64,000 nt of DNA from Pachyseris speciosa (taxonomy: Eukaryota; Cnidaria; Anthozoa; Scleractinia; Pachyseridae), in contig JAEMWC010000242.1 of NCBI GenBank assembly GCA_016490735.1, forward strand, positions 725,001-789,000. The letters run 5' to 3'. The notes under the pieces were generated by a model. The model saw only the letters and a list, made by a program, of their open reading frames with translations. It ran no database searches and had not been told where the DNA came from. Shown here one piece after another: positions 41,585 to 52,475 of the stretch. The position numbers and the translations under genes are program-made. Each line of letters begins with the position of its first letter. The first letter of the stretch is position 1.

Positions 41585-44500
41585 GTGTATTCACCTCTGG
41601 GGTACATCAGGGAAGCGTTATCTGACATCAAAGTTGCCCTTGATCTGAAACCCAGTGCTCACTTGTACCTCATGAGTGGCACTTTGCTCTTCATGCAAGA
41701 GGTAAGAAAAGGTACACGTTGAAAAAAAGCCTGGAAAGAGTTTGTGATTGTCTGTTAACATGATTGCTGCACAAGTTTAAGAAATGTCACTTTAGCAAAG
41801 TGTAGGAGGAGTGTCTTGCAAAAAACTAACCAGAAGAGCTTGAACACTCTAGCTACAAGCAGTTGCAAAAAGGTTGAGACACTGAATCGAAAATTCCCTT
41901 TTTCTACACATTTGCACGCAGCTGCAAAATTTGCGATTTTTCGTGTCCTTGCGAAAATTGCAAAAAATCACAAGGTTGATGATTTTTCGCGTTACTTGCG
42001 ATTTTTCGCAGCTCTTTGTCATGTTAATGATAAGTCGAAAGCCAGTTGCAATTTTTGTGAAAATTGTGAAAAATCACAAGATTATTGATTTTTCGTATTA
42101 CTTGCAACTTTTTGCTGATCTTTGCCATGTTAAGCCTGGTTTTCACTAGTGACACAAGCACAAGCATAAGCGCAAGCACAAGAGTGCTTATTTCACTGTG
42201 AAAACGTGCTTAACGCAACCATAAGCATATAAAGCCCAAGCACAAGTCCAAGGATCAAAATTTTTCCTTTTCCTTGTGCTTGTGCTTATGCTTACGTTCA
42301 CTTGCGTAATGTTCGTTTTCATTTGGCATAAGCTACTTATGCTTGCTCTTATGCTTACAACATTTGCGAATATCCCCAAGGTTGACGATTTTTGGCGTTA
42401 CTTTCGATTTTTCCCAGATCTGCGTCATGTTAGACATGTTTGGTGTTGCACTAATTAAATGAGCGTAGATCCCAAAAAAAATCGCCATCAGATAACGCCG
42501 TGTTTGCAAACAGCTTTTATGTGATACTAATAATGGTCTTTATTAAAGGTTTAAAACAGATGTTAAAACTTCTATTAGCGTACATAAAGTAAGTGTTCTC
42601 GAATTCCAGCAAATGAGCCTGAAAATTGGATGATAAACTGGTGACCAGATGTCAAACATTTGGCCACGTGCACGAAGTTGGTGTACATTTGTGTCACAAA
42701 AACAGTCTCATGCTACTTTTTATCGCTTTAATCAGAAACTAAAAAACAAGTTGTCTTGTAACTTTGCATAGTAAAACTGCAGCCTATGTGCACTGGAAAG
42801 GATGGATATTTAATGCAGATTAATTTCATATGAAAGAGACAGAACATAATTTTGAAAACGCATCACCCAAAAAAGTGACGTATTCACTGGTTTTTTTTTC
42901 CCTCCAATGCGAATGAGTGTTTCTTTGTTCTTAAAAATTCATGAAATCTAATTTCCTGATAAAAGTTGAAAACATTATGCACATAAAATTCGCTTTAAAG
43001 TGGTGTAAGTTAATCCTACTTTCGATTTCCCTGGAAGAAAATATCACCAAAAAACTAGCGTGAGACACCAGTTTTCTTAACTACAAATGTCATCTTATCG
43101 CACCTATGTTTACAGTCGTCGAGTTGTTTTTGTCCTTTTTGCCTTCGTGGTTTTGCCAATCGCGCATTTCACGCCTCCTGCACAATTTGCCAATCGTGCC
43201 TATCACGCCAAACTGATCATTTTGCATTTTTTGCCTGTTTGTAAATCGCTTTAACAGCGCAGTTTAAAAGTCTGGGTTGCCAGTGCCTCACTTTTGTTTT
43301 TCACCGTTTTTGTTTCACTCTTATCCTGCAGCAAACATCGTACGGAGTATCTTATTTAGTTCCATTTCAAGTTCTCGATAAATAAGCAATAGGAGAGGAA
43401 AAATATCTAATTTTAGAGTGTTTTAAGAACAAATATCATCAACAGGAACTAGATCCGCACAGTTATGGTAAGGATTTTCATGCATTTTAAGGGATAAAAA
43501 GCAAGATACACTTGATTCATTATGATTTATTTTGAAGAAACCAGAAAGCACTCAAGCGAAATTTGATACCCACTCGTATGCAAATTAGACCTGAATAATT
43601 GATTCACTGCTTTGTAAACTTGTGTTTACATTGTGGCTAGATGCGATTGATAAAGGCACGAAAGGCAAAACAGGAAAAAAGCAAAAAAAGGCTAAAAGCG
43701 CATTAAATGCAAAGGCAAAATTGGCAAAACAGCAAACAGAAGGCGCGATCGGCGCAATTGAAATTATGAAAAAAAGAGCTCATTTGTTACGGGGTATTCC
43801 AGATTATACATCTGGAGCAGTTACTATTTTTCCCCTCTGTGGCTCTTCTGAGACATTTTCAAACCAAACTTGTACTCTTTAATGAACTACATAAAATTTC
43901 CTTCATCATGGTATATATATTTAAGAGCAAAAATGAATATTTTGCAAAATACAGCAATTCTAAAACAAATTTTAACCAAGTTTTTGCTACTTTACTTTGT
44001 ACACCAACTTCGTGCACGTGGCCATTTGCATACCACGAAAATATCACACCCGCTTATTTGCATATTGTGACAAAACGCACATTTTGTGAGCCGAAATTTG
44101 TTCAAAATTATTTTGCTCAAAGTACAGCAGCTCACAACGAAGACGAACTAAATGAACTATATTTTGCAGAGGCTGTCGAAGATTCAAAATCTTTTGACCA
44201 TGAAAGTCGTCGGAGGTCCATTTCACTTAGATGATTTAATACAGTATTTTCTTTGTCACCGTGTTACGCTTGATTGAACATACCGCACCAAGATCAAAAA
44301 ATAAATAAATAAATAAATAATAAAAATATTGAACCAAGCACAAATTTGAACTACAACATATAGACTACCAGTACCGTACTTATTTTTCCATTTTCTTATT
44401 TCGTAGTTCACACAAATTTTATTAATATATAAAACAAGAATCTATCTTGATTCATGTGCCTCATTATTCGCCCATAGTTTGTAAGCCAGGCAAAAGTCTG

Positions 44501-46476
44501 TTCACACACTTCAGTGTTCACCTATTTACACATGTAAGCAACGCATTTGTTTTGCTGAAGCAAGTCTGGAATTGAACTGCAGAAATTATTGAACTCGGTT
44601 TTTTCTTGATAGTGAGAATTAACATGGCCTCTGCTAGTGTTATCTAACACAAACTTGGCCATGATAGATCTTGCTATAAAGCCCAACCACTTAGTTTGCT
44701 TTTGTCAATGTCTTTTGGAAGATAACTCTTGTAGCTGATTACAGCAATCAACATTAATGATTCTACAGTATACATGCTCTGACTGTATTATCTGTCTCCA
44801 AACCCCTCCTTGAAACACTTTGTGTTGTAGTGCGGAGGAGAGTGGGGTCAATAGAGTGAAAGAGTTTGAATGAATCACCCATAAAACCCTTCAATTTAAT
44901 TTGTTTCATATCTTAGTAACCCTGGGTTGCCCATCATAAGCACATTACATTATATGCTATCACTTATACTGTAGTACAACAACCCTTCTCATATTGAAGA
45001 GTGAGTGACCCTTTAAAACAAGATCTGTGCCATACAATAGACTAGTCAGTGATCATGAAAAGTACTCTCGACTGACTATTTTATATCATCAACAGGATTA
45101 TGAGGCAGCTTGTCAGAGTTTTGTTAAATGCTTGGAGATGGATAAGAACCAGCCAACAGCCATGTTATATTATGGATTATCACTGTATCACAGAGGAAGA
45201 GTTAAGGTAAATGTTGTTTTTAGCATTAGTTAATACTCCCTCACAAATCTATAATTTGCTACCAAAATAAAAATCCCTTGACATTAACTTGTTTAGTTAT
45301 TAAATTTAATTGAATTTTGTACTTTGTATCATTTTTTTAAATGGAAAACCATCTTCTACTTATGAATCAAAAAGAAGAAGTTGTAACCTGAGGACACAAA
45401 ATGATCCACATGTGTTTTCTCTTTTTAGGAATCCATTGAAATCTTTAAAAAGATCGTTGATACTAATGTGAATAAGGCTGAGTGTCATCGCAGCTTAGGT
45501 CATGCCTACAGGTAAGGGACCCACAGAAACAAAGATATACAGACTTAAAAAAGAGCAGAGTATAACTGAAAATGTGTTGTGTCTTGTGAATTTATTGAAT
45601 GGCTTAAAAAACTTTACTGTACATCTATTCATTCTTACACTAATATTTAGATTTCTGGTTATTTTGGTCTAGAAAATCAGATGTAAAATTTAGCCATGTC
45701 TATATCACATGTAAAGACACTCGTTAATTAAACATTAATTTCTTTTGTGTTTCCTTCATGAATTATTAATCTATTTTTGAAGTTCATTTATTTGTACTTC
45801 ATTTCAGGGAGTTGGGAAATGGCCACCTTGCACATCAACAATTTACTGCAGCCATTGCATTGGAGCCAGCAGCATCCCAGGTTGAACAGCTTTACAAGAA
45901 ACAATGCTTCATATTTTAAATTTTTTTTTTAATTGTGGCACATTGAATATTTCTTTGTATTTAGAAGTTGGAATTTCCTGATGTGACATTTGATCTTTTT
46001 TCTGCAGAATTATCATTCTAGAGGGATTGTCAATTATATGCGTGGACAGCCCACTGAGGCCATTAAAGATTTTAAGGTATTGAATTGCAAAAAAGCTCTT
46101 CTGCTTTCTATGCTTTTGGTTATTACAGTGCTTTGCCTCACTACCACTACCACTACCACTACCATCTGCCACTCCACTGCCACTGCAACTGCTACTGCTA
46201 CTGCTACTACCGCTACCGCTACCGCTACTGCTACTGCTACTGCTACTGCTACTGCTACTGCTACTGCTACTGCTACTGCTACTGCTACTGCTACTGCTAC
46301 TGCTACTGCTACTGCTACTGCTACTGCTACTGCTACTGGTACTAATAACAAAAGTGTCCTTTTCTTTACAGGCATGTCTTAAATACAACCCCAGTAGCAT
46401 CTCATGTAATTACTGGAAAGGAGCTAGTCATGCTGCATGGGGAAACTTTTATGAGGCTGTCAAGTCAACCACGCAG
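41585..46476 (+). CDS. TTC13: TTC13, exons 7-12 (TPR core)
   Basis: Exons: 41585-41701, 45096-45206, 45429-45511, 45808-45880, 46008-46076, 46372-46476, all GT-AG and in phase (186 residues). They encode consecutive TPR helices: YSPLGYIREALSDIKVALDL, DYEAACQSFVKCLEMDKNQP, MLYYGLSLYHRGRVK, SIEIFKKIVD, SLGHAYRELGNGHLAHQQF, NYHSRGIVNYMRGQPTEAI and CNYWKGASHAAWGNFYEAVK. Segment by segment this follows human TTC13 (for example LSPLGRINEAVNDL and HRGLLKEAIESF). The intron between exons 11 and 12 is only 295 bp and mostly a hexanucleotide repeat. The 3.4-kb intron after exon 7 holds foldback elements. Confidence 0.92.
41930..42450. repeat. ~110-bp repeat in three copies, with a palindromic MITE between
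   Basis: Copies at about 41930-42030, 42040-42128 and 42360-42440 share GATTTTTCGCGTTACTTGCG-like sequence and end CTTTGTCATGTTA. Between the second and third lies 42132-42359, rich in AAGCACAAGCATAAGC on the left and its complement on the right, opening with TGGTTTTCACTAGTGAC. Read together, a low-complexity MITE was inserted into a small tandem array. Confidence 0.65.
42480..44230. mobile_element. Degenerate long foldback in TTC13 intron 7
   Basis: GGCCACGTGCACGAAGTTGG at 42661-42680 pairs with its complement at about 44004-44023. KpnI-like AT-rich and GGCAAAA-rich stretches at 43100-43300 pair imperfectly with 43640-43760, placing a centre near 43350. The 86-codon frame at 43622-43882 (Lys/Ala rich) falls in the arm and is probably an accident of its AGGCAAAA composition. 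Outer borders are unclear. Confidence 0.5.
46138..46340. repeat. (TACTGC)n hexanucleotide microsatellite filling TTC13 intron 11
   Basis: About 30 TACTGC/CTGCTA units plus CACTAC/CCACTG variants at the 5' side. It lies wholly between the exon-11 donor (46077) and exon-12 acceptor (46371). It is open in several frames (Thr-Ala, Ser, Tyr-Cys), none of which is a gene. Confidence 0.95.
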
Positions 46477-46608
46477 GTTTGTGCAGAAAGTAATAAAAGC
46501 ACCTTGTTATCATGGCACCCCAAATCTAATTCTAGTACAATACATTGATTGGGTTATGTGGCCTGAATACAAATTATGAAGGGATGATTAACCATAGTTT
46601 AAAATACA

Positions 46609-47954
46609 TGAAAAAATTGAAGGAACGCAGCCAGGATGAGTCATGATAAAAACTTGAATCGACGTTCTCTGGCTAAAAGTATTAAAAATTGCAACCTTTT
46701 GACCGCTAGAACTGTGGTCTTCAATGGCGACAAAAAGATGAATGAAGTAAAAATTCAGAGAATATATGTTGAGATAAAAATGATAACTATGGAGTGAAAT
46801 TAGGGATAAAAAGCTGTTGCCCCAAAAGTGTGGAAATGCTATGCTGACGATAGCTTTTGCGTTATTAAGAACGATGAAATCCCAGCCTTCCACAACACAC
46901 TCAATAGTTTTGATCCTCACATTTCCATTACTATTGAACATGAGAACAATGGCCAGATTCCATTTCTTGACAGTTTGATATCTCGCCATAATGGCACCAT
47001 CTATATCGATGTTTACAGGAAACCAACACACACCTACAGATACTTAGATTTTAACTCCCACCTTGACATTAAACACAAAGAAAGCACCATGGCAACCCTT
47101 TTACACAGAGCTCTGAACCTCCCTAACACCACAGAAGGAAGAAATCGAGATCGAGAACTTGACAAAGTCTACTCAGCCCTACAGTCCAACGGCTATCCTT
47201 CTAAATTTATTTTAAAATATCAAGACAGGAAGAACCCAATCTTCCATGATTCCTTCTCCCGAAGAATTAGTTTGGTATGTTTTACAAATTAGTGGAACCG
47301 TTCAAGCTATACAACTCCTTTGCGTCCCTTCCATACATCAAAGGTGTCACCGAACCCTTAACACGTTTGTTAAAAAAACACGATATTAACGTTGTTAACA
47401 GGCCATTAAAAACGCTCCAACAAAAGTTTCCGATTCCTAAGTCACGACCCCCATTAGCTTCACAACGCGATGTTGTCTACAAAATCCCCTGTGGCAACTG
47501 TTCTTGGAATTACATTGGCAAAACAGGAAGATCCTTTGCAACGAGGAAAAAAGAACATATTAGGAATATGAAGACAGCGGCCAAAGGCTCCAGAATTGCC
47601 AATCATGCTTGGTCTCACAACCACGTTATTGACTTCAACAATGCGTCGATCATTGACAAAGGAAATTTCCGCATCAGGAAATTTCTAGAATCTTGGCACA
47701 CCTCCATCACACCTAATGGGGACAATAACTCTTGCCCACTTCCAGGACAAGATCGCATACTTTTTTACAAAAATTCTTAATCACCTTTTTATGCCTAATT
47801 TCACTCCATTGTTATCATTTTTATCTCACCATATTTTCTCTGAATTTTTACTTCATTCATCTTTTTGCCCATTGAAGACCACAGTTCTAGTGGTCGAAAG
47901 CTTGCAATTTTTAATATTTTTAGCCAGAGAACATCCATTCAAGTTTTTATCATA
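46609..47954 (+). mobile_element. Penelope-like element, 5'-truncated, with inverted ends
   Basis: Coding remnants of a reverse transcriptase followed by a GIY-YIG endonuclease, the order typical of Penelope-like elements. The ends are inverted copies: 46643-46727 (ATGATAAAAACTTGAATCG, TTCTCTGGCTAAAAGTATT, AGAACTGTGGTCTTCAATGG) and 47872-47953. TAAAATACA lies at both sides (46600-46608 and 47955-47963), a candidate 9-bp target duplication. The right end contains GACCAC-AGTTCTA-GTGGTC followed by GAAAG. That looks like the stem II and GAAA half of a hammerhead whose CTGATGA half has decayed. Located in TTC13 intron 12. Confidence 0.8.
46828..47780 (+). pseudogene. RT / GIY-YIG protein of the Penelope-like element
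   Basis: Two overlapping frames. The first (46828-47292) opens at the RT active-site motif YADD (46840-46851), so fingers and most of the palm are missing; it continues with IPFLDSLISR and YRKPTHTYRYLDFNSHHL-like PLE thumb sequence. The second (47277-47780) holds SRPPLASQRDVVYKIPCG, NYIGKTGRSF and the downstream KEH, the GIY-YIG nuclease core. The frame change near 47277 and the 5' truncation make it non-functional. Known PLEs prime on nicked DNA made by this nuclease. Confidence 0.8.
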
Positions 47955-48087
47955 TAAAATACAGTCTTAGGAAATAACTTTTTGCTTTAGTTAGTAGACT
48001 GTTTTATAAGTGAAAATTCCTATTTCAAAGGGGAATTGTCTAATAACAATTAATACACCAAAATATGTTTTTTGTTTCAATTTTCAG

Positions 48088-51000
48088 GTGTTACTGGCAG
48101 ATTCTTCCCCCTTACAAAATGTAGATGTTATCAAAAGTCATTACCTCAGAGGTAGAAAACTGTCTCATATAACACCAGTCTGCCCTCTAACTTGAATCAT
48201 CCCCCACCTAATCACGGAAGCACATCCAGTTCATTTTAATACTACCTTTTTAATTCCAAACGAGTGGATAGTTTTTGTCACATGCTCTGGTTTGCTATTC
48301 CAACTCAAAGTAGTGTTTGCAGTTGACCACCCAGCAATTGTTCTGATCTGAGCTGGAATTAGGTTTTTGGCCAATGGTCAGAAAAGGTATCTAAAATTTA
48401 ACTGGTTGTTCATAAAAATGATTGGCTAGCCAACCCCGATAGCACCCTTTATTTCAGCTTTAGTTAAATAAACAACAACACAACATTTATTTACAAGAAA
48501 CAAAGTGTTTACAATTTCTCGTTAGCTTCCACCCACAAGTAGAGAGGCCTAATCGAGGCGGAGGGAAAGCAACACAAATATTAAGTATTAAAGATAGAGT
48601 TTACATTTTTTACCCACAGTACCAGCTGACATAAAATTAAAATTACAGCGTGACTTGCATTATTGTATATAAATTACATAGTGTTTAGAGGTGCTCAGAA
48701 CAAGATTAATTCAATTCATTGATAATCTCGGTGATTTCAATGGTTTCCTTATTTGCTTACCAGAATATTCACGGTACCTGCACTCCCATATGGACACGCC
48801 CCTATCAGAGTACTCACCTGATGTGCAACTTGATGGACGACTGAGAGACCTGTGGGTCAAGGGACTTCCTTTTAATGCAAAGGTATATATATGGGCCCGG
48901 TTGTTCGAAAGCCGATAATCCAAGATTAAAACTTAACCAAGGAGTTTTTTTCCTATCCACAAACGTTGTTCAACGCTCATATCCTGCATAAATCCTGAAA
49001 AGCACAGAGAAAACAAAAAGCATCACAAGAAACTTTCATCCAAAACTTAAAAACTGCAACCAAGGTTTATGCTAATGGCCTGGATTAAGTTAATCGGCTT
49101 TCGAACAACCGGGTCCTGGTCTCTTTATCTAAAATTTGTCTGCATGTGGATATGAGCTTTGCAGTTATTTTAAGGTCTCCTTGTTTGAAAGTAAGAAGAA
49201 AGTAGCACGTTCTCATAATGAGGGGTTAGGTACGGTATTTTCTAAGATAGCCAATATTATTTATCTTATCATTTACGTTATCAAGATAGACATAAAACCA
49301 AATTTTTGTTAAAACTCTATTGTATTTGCATTTCTTGTGTGTGAATGTCACAGAGAGCAATAAATTGCTCTTCCCGGCAGTGTGTTGTGACAATGTCACG
49401 CTCCGCTTTTCCTCACTTTTTCCAGGTGTTTTGTTGGAACCCCGCACATTTGTACAAACAAACAACGTAATAAAATACAGTCTGTTTTGACGTCCACTCT
49501 CGAGGCCTTTATAAGCAACGGTTTAGTAAAACATGGACAAGTAAGTGAAAATGGTGTCACGAAGTCACCGAAACATTGTTCTTTTCTATCGCTAATTTTT
49601 ACTTGTCTATGTTTTACTCTCGAGGCCGACTTTTAATTAGCCGACATGGCAGGCGCTAGAAAAGGGAAGGAAAAATGGAAATCAAGCGTACGCGCAAAGC
49701 GAGGGCAGAGCGTGTGGATTTTCCCTTCCGTTTCTTCCGTCTGCCATGCAGGCAAACTTTTGATTTAACTTTTGGAATTTTTTCTGTTTTAGAATTACAG
49801 TGAACAACCTGGAGTGCAACCTCAAATAAGGTGAGGCAGCCTTTTTAATTCTCCGAGACTCATTTGTTTTAAGGAAAACAAAGAAATTGGGGGTAACCCC
49901 GCATATTTCGTAGATACATTCTCACATACACACTCGCCTAAATGCTCTCGTGTACACGAAGAAAATACTAGTGACTCATGGCATATTCCACGATATATCA
50001 CGAGAAAGCTTTGCGTAACTATTTTATACAAATGTCATAGAAAATACTTGGTCCGACTCAGTCAATGCGGTGCACGATGGGAAGGCTCGGTGGAATACCG
50101 ACGAAGATACAACGGCTTTCCTGCATTCTGATTGGCTGTATTTTCTATGGCATGGTATGAAGCTTTGAATTATAACTGTACGCAATAACGTGTGACATTT
50201 GTTCTAACCTGAAGCTCAATTATGCCTCAAAAATATGCGGTTACCCCTGATTTGCATTCCAATATCCCTTAAGACACTAATATCTACTTTTCCCGCACCA
50301 GTTTCTCGGGCAATCCTAATTGACGCCGAGTATATGCAGTAAAAATAGGAGACACTGTTCGTAAATTGAAGAGTTATTAATTAATTGTTATGAGTAAAGA
50401 ATTCTTGAAAATTATACCAAGTCTGTTTATTTTCTTCTCATTGAGCAGGGAAGTTGAGGATGTTGTGTTTAATGATTTGAGTTCAGAGGCTCAGGTAAGT
50501 GCAGTTTTAGCCAATGGTACTAATATTGCGCCAATGCCATTCCAATGTTAACCCTGTGCGTATATTGCAGTCAAGTAGCACTCAGGCCATAGATGTCGCT
50601 ACCGCATCTTATCTTTACATCGCTGAATTTCGATCAGATCTCTTCAAAGATTTTGCTTTTGTGTCTTGTTCAGCCCAGTAAATTTCAGTATTCTTTTAGC
50701 AGAGTTTCTTTTTCATCAAATCTTTGAAACTGTTTGTGAATTGACTACCACTGACAAACTCATTTTCTGCTCCAGGTGTTACTGTGCAAGTCCTCTACCT
50801 TGGGTCCCCTGGTTCAGTATAATTCCGACGGATTCCTTCCCAACATTAGACATCATCAAGCCATGGGCCTTGCGATTCTTGATGTGGCACAAGTGGCAAA
50901 CAAATACTGGAAAGCAGGTAGATCCTCCAAGAACAACCAAAAGAAAGCTAGCTGGAGAGACATGTTTGATGTGGCTGTCAAATGGAGAAGGTAGGGCTGA

Positions 51001-51453
51001 CATGGTACGCAGGAAATCTGCTGTCTTCAGTTTGTTAACAAACTCGCTATTTTTTATCAACAGAATGAAAACAAAACACTTAACGCTAACAGAGGGTTTT
51101 CACGGCGGCCATGTTGGAGGTACAAAACAATAAAAATTATTTACACAACAATAAAATTTGTTTCCCAAAGGAAAATAAATCTTTTGTTTTGTACCTCCTA
51201 CGTGGCGGCCGTGAAAACCCACTATTAAAAATCTCGTTCTTTCAACTATCTTTGAGGTTTCGATTCTAATAACATTTCAGTCTGTGCTATGATCATTCCA
51301 ATGAAAGCTACTGAGCAGTACTTTCCTGTGGTGCTGTTTATTATGCTGTACAAGGTGGTTCTAAGTTTTGAGTCTGTGGATGAAATCCTAAAGTGTGACC
51401 ATTCAAATGAAAGCTACTGAGCAGTACTTTCCTGAAAATTTGGTTTATCAACG

Positions 51454-51484
<31 letters not shown>

Positions 51485-51581
51485 GGATTCGATTAGCTGA
51501 CGTTTCGAGCGTTAGCCCTTCGTCGGAGCGATTCGCTCCGACGAATCAACTCCGTTGATAAACCAAATTTTCGTGTCTCAC

Positions 51582-51625
<44 letters not shown>

Positions 51626-52475
51626 CTTAGTACTTTCCTGAGGTTCTTTTAATATGCTGTACAAAGTGTTTTTAATTTTTGAGTCTGTGGATGCAATCCA
51701 AAAGTTTGATCTTTTCCTGCGTATTGCTTATTCAGTGCAAGTGATGATGTAAGTGTGATATTTGTAAAACTGTATTTTGTTGTTGTGGTGGCTTGGTCAG
51801 TGCTTTCTTCAGTTGCAAAGTGGTAGCTTCTTTTACTTGAAAGGGAAATAAAATATACAGTCTAACGGTGTGTTTTTCATATCCAGAATCTCTGATCCAG
51901 AGCAGCCGGTGTTCTGGTTGGACATGATGCCAGAAAAAAGCGTCAGAGCAGGATTTAATTTCCGGATGAACTTGCTAAGGTGAGTTGAAAACTGTTGGCT
52001 CATTTTGTGTTTAGAGCGGTTTTCAATTGAGTGTCGAAAGTAAATTGCATTTGCTTTGGTTTTGCATTGCTTCGCCCTGTGATTGGTCAGCAAAACTCGC
52101 GCCACTTTTTCAACCATTGAGAAGCAAAACCAAAGCCAAATGCAAACTGCACGCGCGCATTTTCCCGCGCTTTGCGCCTGCTGCATGTAATTGTTTTGTA
52201 TTCTGATTGGCTCATTGTGCCGTTATTGTCTGTCGTGATTGGCTGGAGTAATTACTTTGGTTTTGGTTTTACAACACTCAATTGAAAATCGCTCAAACAT
52301 GAAGTTTCATAAAACAACTCCGCACAAACTGCGAGTATAACTTCTTTCCGTGGTTTTTGCTTATTATGTTTGTCGTTTACTTTCATTGCAGGGGACAGTT
52401 GAAAAGTGTAAGATACTCCGATTATTTTGAAAAGATTTTCCAGTTTACTAAAATGATGTTACAACACTTATACAG
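48088..52475 (+). CDS. TTC13: TTC13, exons 13-19
   Basis: Exons: 48088-48151, 48764-48882, 49793-49830, 50449-50494, 50776-50990, 51887-51979, 52392-52475, all GT-AG with matching phases. The encoded protein includes EYSRYLHSHMDTPLSEY, DLWVKGLPF, EQPGVQPQI, GFLPNIRHHQAMGLAILDV, SWRDMFDVAVKWRRISDPEQ and PVFWLDMMPEKS. These match the strongly conserved C-terminal half of TTC13, outside the TPRs (human has YSRYLHAHLDTPLTEY and MFDIAVKWRRIADPDQPV). A MITE begins only 10 bp past the exon-14 donor without disturbing it. The other introns hold MITEs, a ribozyme-bearing insertion and part of the ~117-bp repeat. Confidence 0.92.
48893..49114. mobile_element. GGGCCC..GTTGTTCGAAAGCC MITE, copy 2
   Basis: Ends GGGCCCGGTTGTTCGAAAGC and the complement of GGCTTTCGAACAACCGGGTC. 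Same family as the MITE in the SINE at 14.4 kb. It starts ten bases after the exon-14 splice donor. Confidence 0.8.
49500..49640 (+). other. Possible Penelope-type ribozyme remnant
   Basis: GTCACGAAGTCACCGAAAC resembles a decayed hammerhead core (GACGAAG..TCAC..CGAAAC). It is enclosed by TAGTAAAACATGGACAAGTAA and the complement of TTACTTGTCTATGTTTTAC. The conserved 5' core and cleavage triplet are not clear, so this is only a candidate. Confidence 0.35.
51094..51223. mobile_element. Short MITE with GGGTTTTCACGGC termini
   Basis: Arms GGGTTTTCACGGCGGCCATG and GTACAAAAC on the left are repeated inverted on the right (GTTTTGTACCTCC, GGCGGCCGTGAAAACCC). About 130 bp, non-coding, in the TTC13 intron after exon 17. 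Confidence 0.85.
51435..51628 (-). mobile_element. 194-bp hammerhead-bearing insertion with 12-bp TSD
   Basis: AGTACTTTCCTG flanks it at 51423-51434 and 51629-51640, interrupting a repeat unit whose intact sequence is known from its neighbours, so the insertion limits are exact. Inside, AAATTTGGTTTATCAACGG and its complement face each other around a hammerhead-like motif. No coding capacity. It looks like a Penelope-type terminal repeat or a solo ribozyme element. Confidence 0.75.
51496..51529 (-). ncRNA. Decayed Penelope-type hammerhead ribozyme
   Basis: Minus strand: short stem I GCT/AGC; CCGACGA (canonical CTGAYGA with U4 changed to C); stem II GGGC-TAAC-GCTC; GAAA; and the minimal stem III ACGT, giving cleavage triplet GTC. 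Hammerheads with almost no stem III are a known feature of Penelope-like elements. The U4 change probably abolishes activity. Confidence 0.65.
52013..52294. mobile_element. CAATTGAGTGTCG MITE, copy 1
   Basis: Ends GAGCGGTTTTCAATTGAGTG and CACTCAATTGAAAATCGCTC are inverted copies. The interior has CCAAT-box-like TGATTGGTCAGCAAAACTC and TGATTGGCTGGAGTAATTAC. A second full copy lies at 62.7 kb and decayed ones near 33.78-33.95 and 13.2-13.4 kb. Confidence 0.85.

Larger units (their letters stand above)
51280..51720 (-). repeat. ~117-bp repeat units, inverted orientation, in a TTC13 intron
   Basis: Two to three units of the family at 18.6-19.0 kb, here on the opposite strand (GAAAGCTACTGAGCAGTAC, GCTGTACAAGGTGGTTCT, AGTCTGTGGATGAAATCC). 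One unit is split by a 194-bp ribozyme-bearing insertion. Confidence 0.85.

Noticed and set aside
43622..43882. A Lys/Ala-rich 86-codon protein
   Set aside because: It comes from an AGGCAAAA-rich arm of a foldback; the opposite arm holds the inverted sequence and no homologous family is apparent.
45909..46400. Long frames of poly-Ser, Ala-Val, Thr-Ala and Tyr-Cys across intron 11 of TTC13
   Set aside because: They are translations of one hexanucleotide microsatellite in several frames and lie in an intron between firm GT-AG exons.
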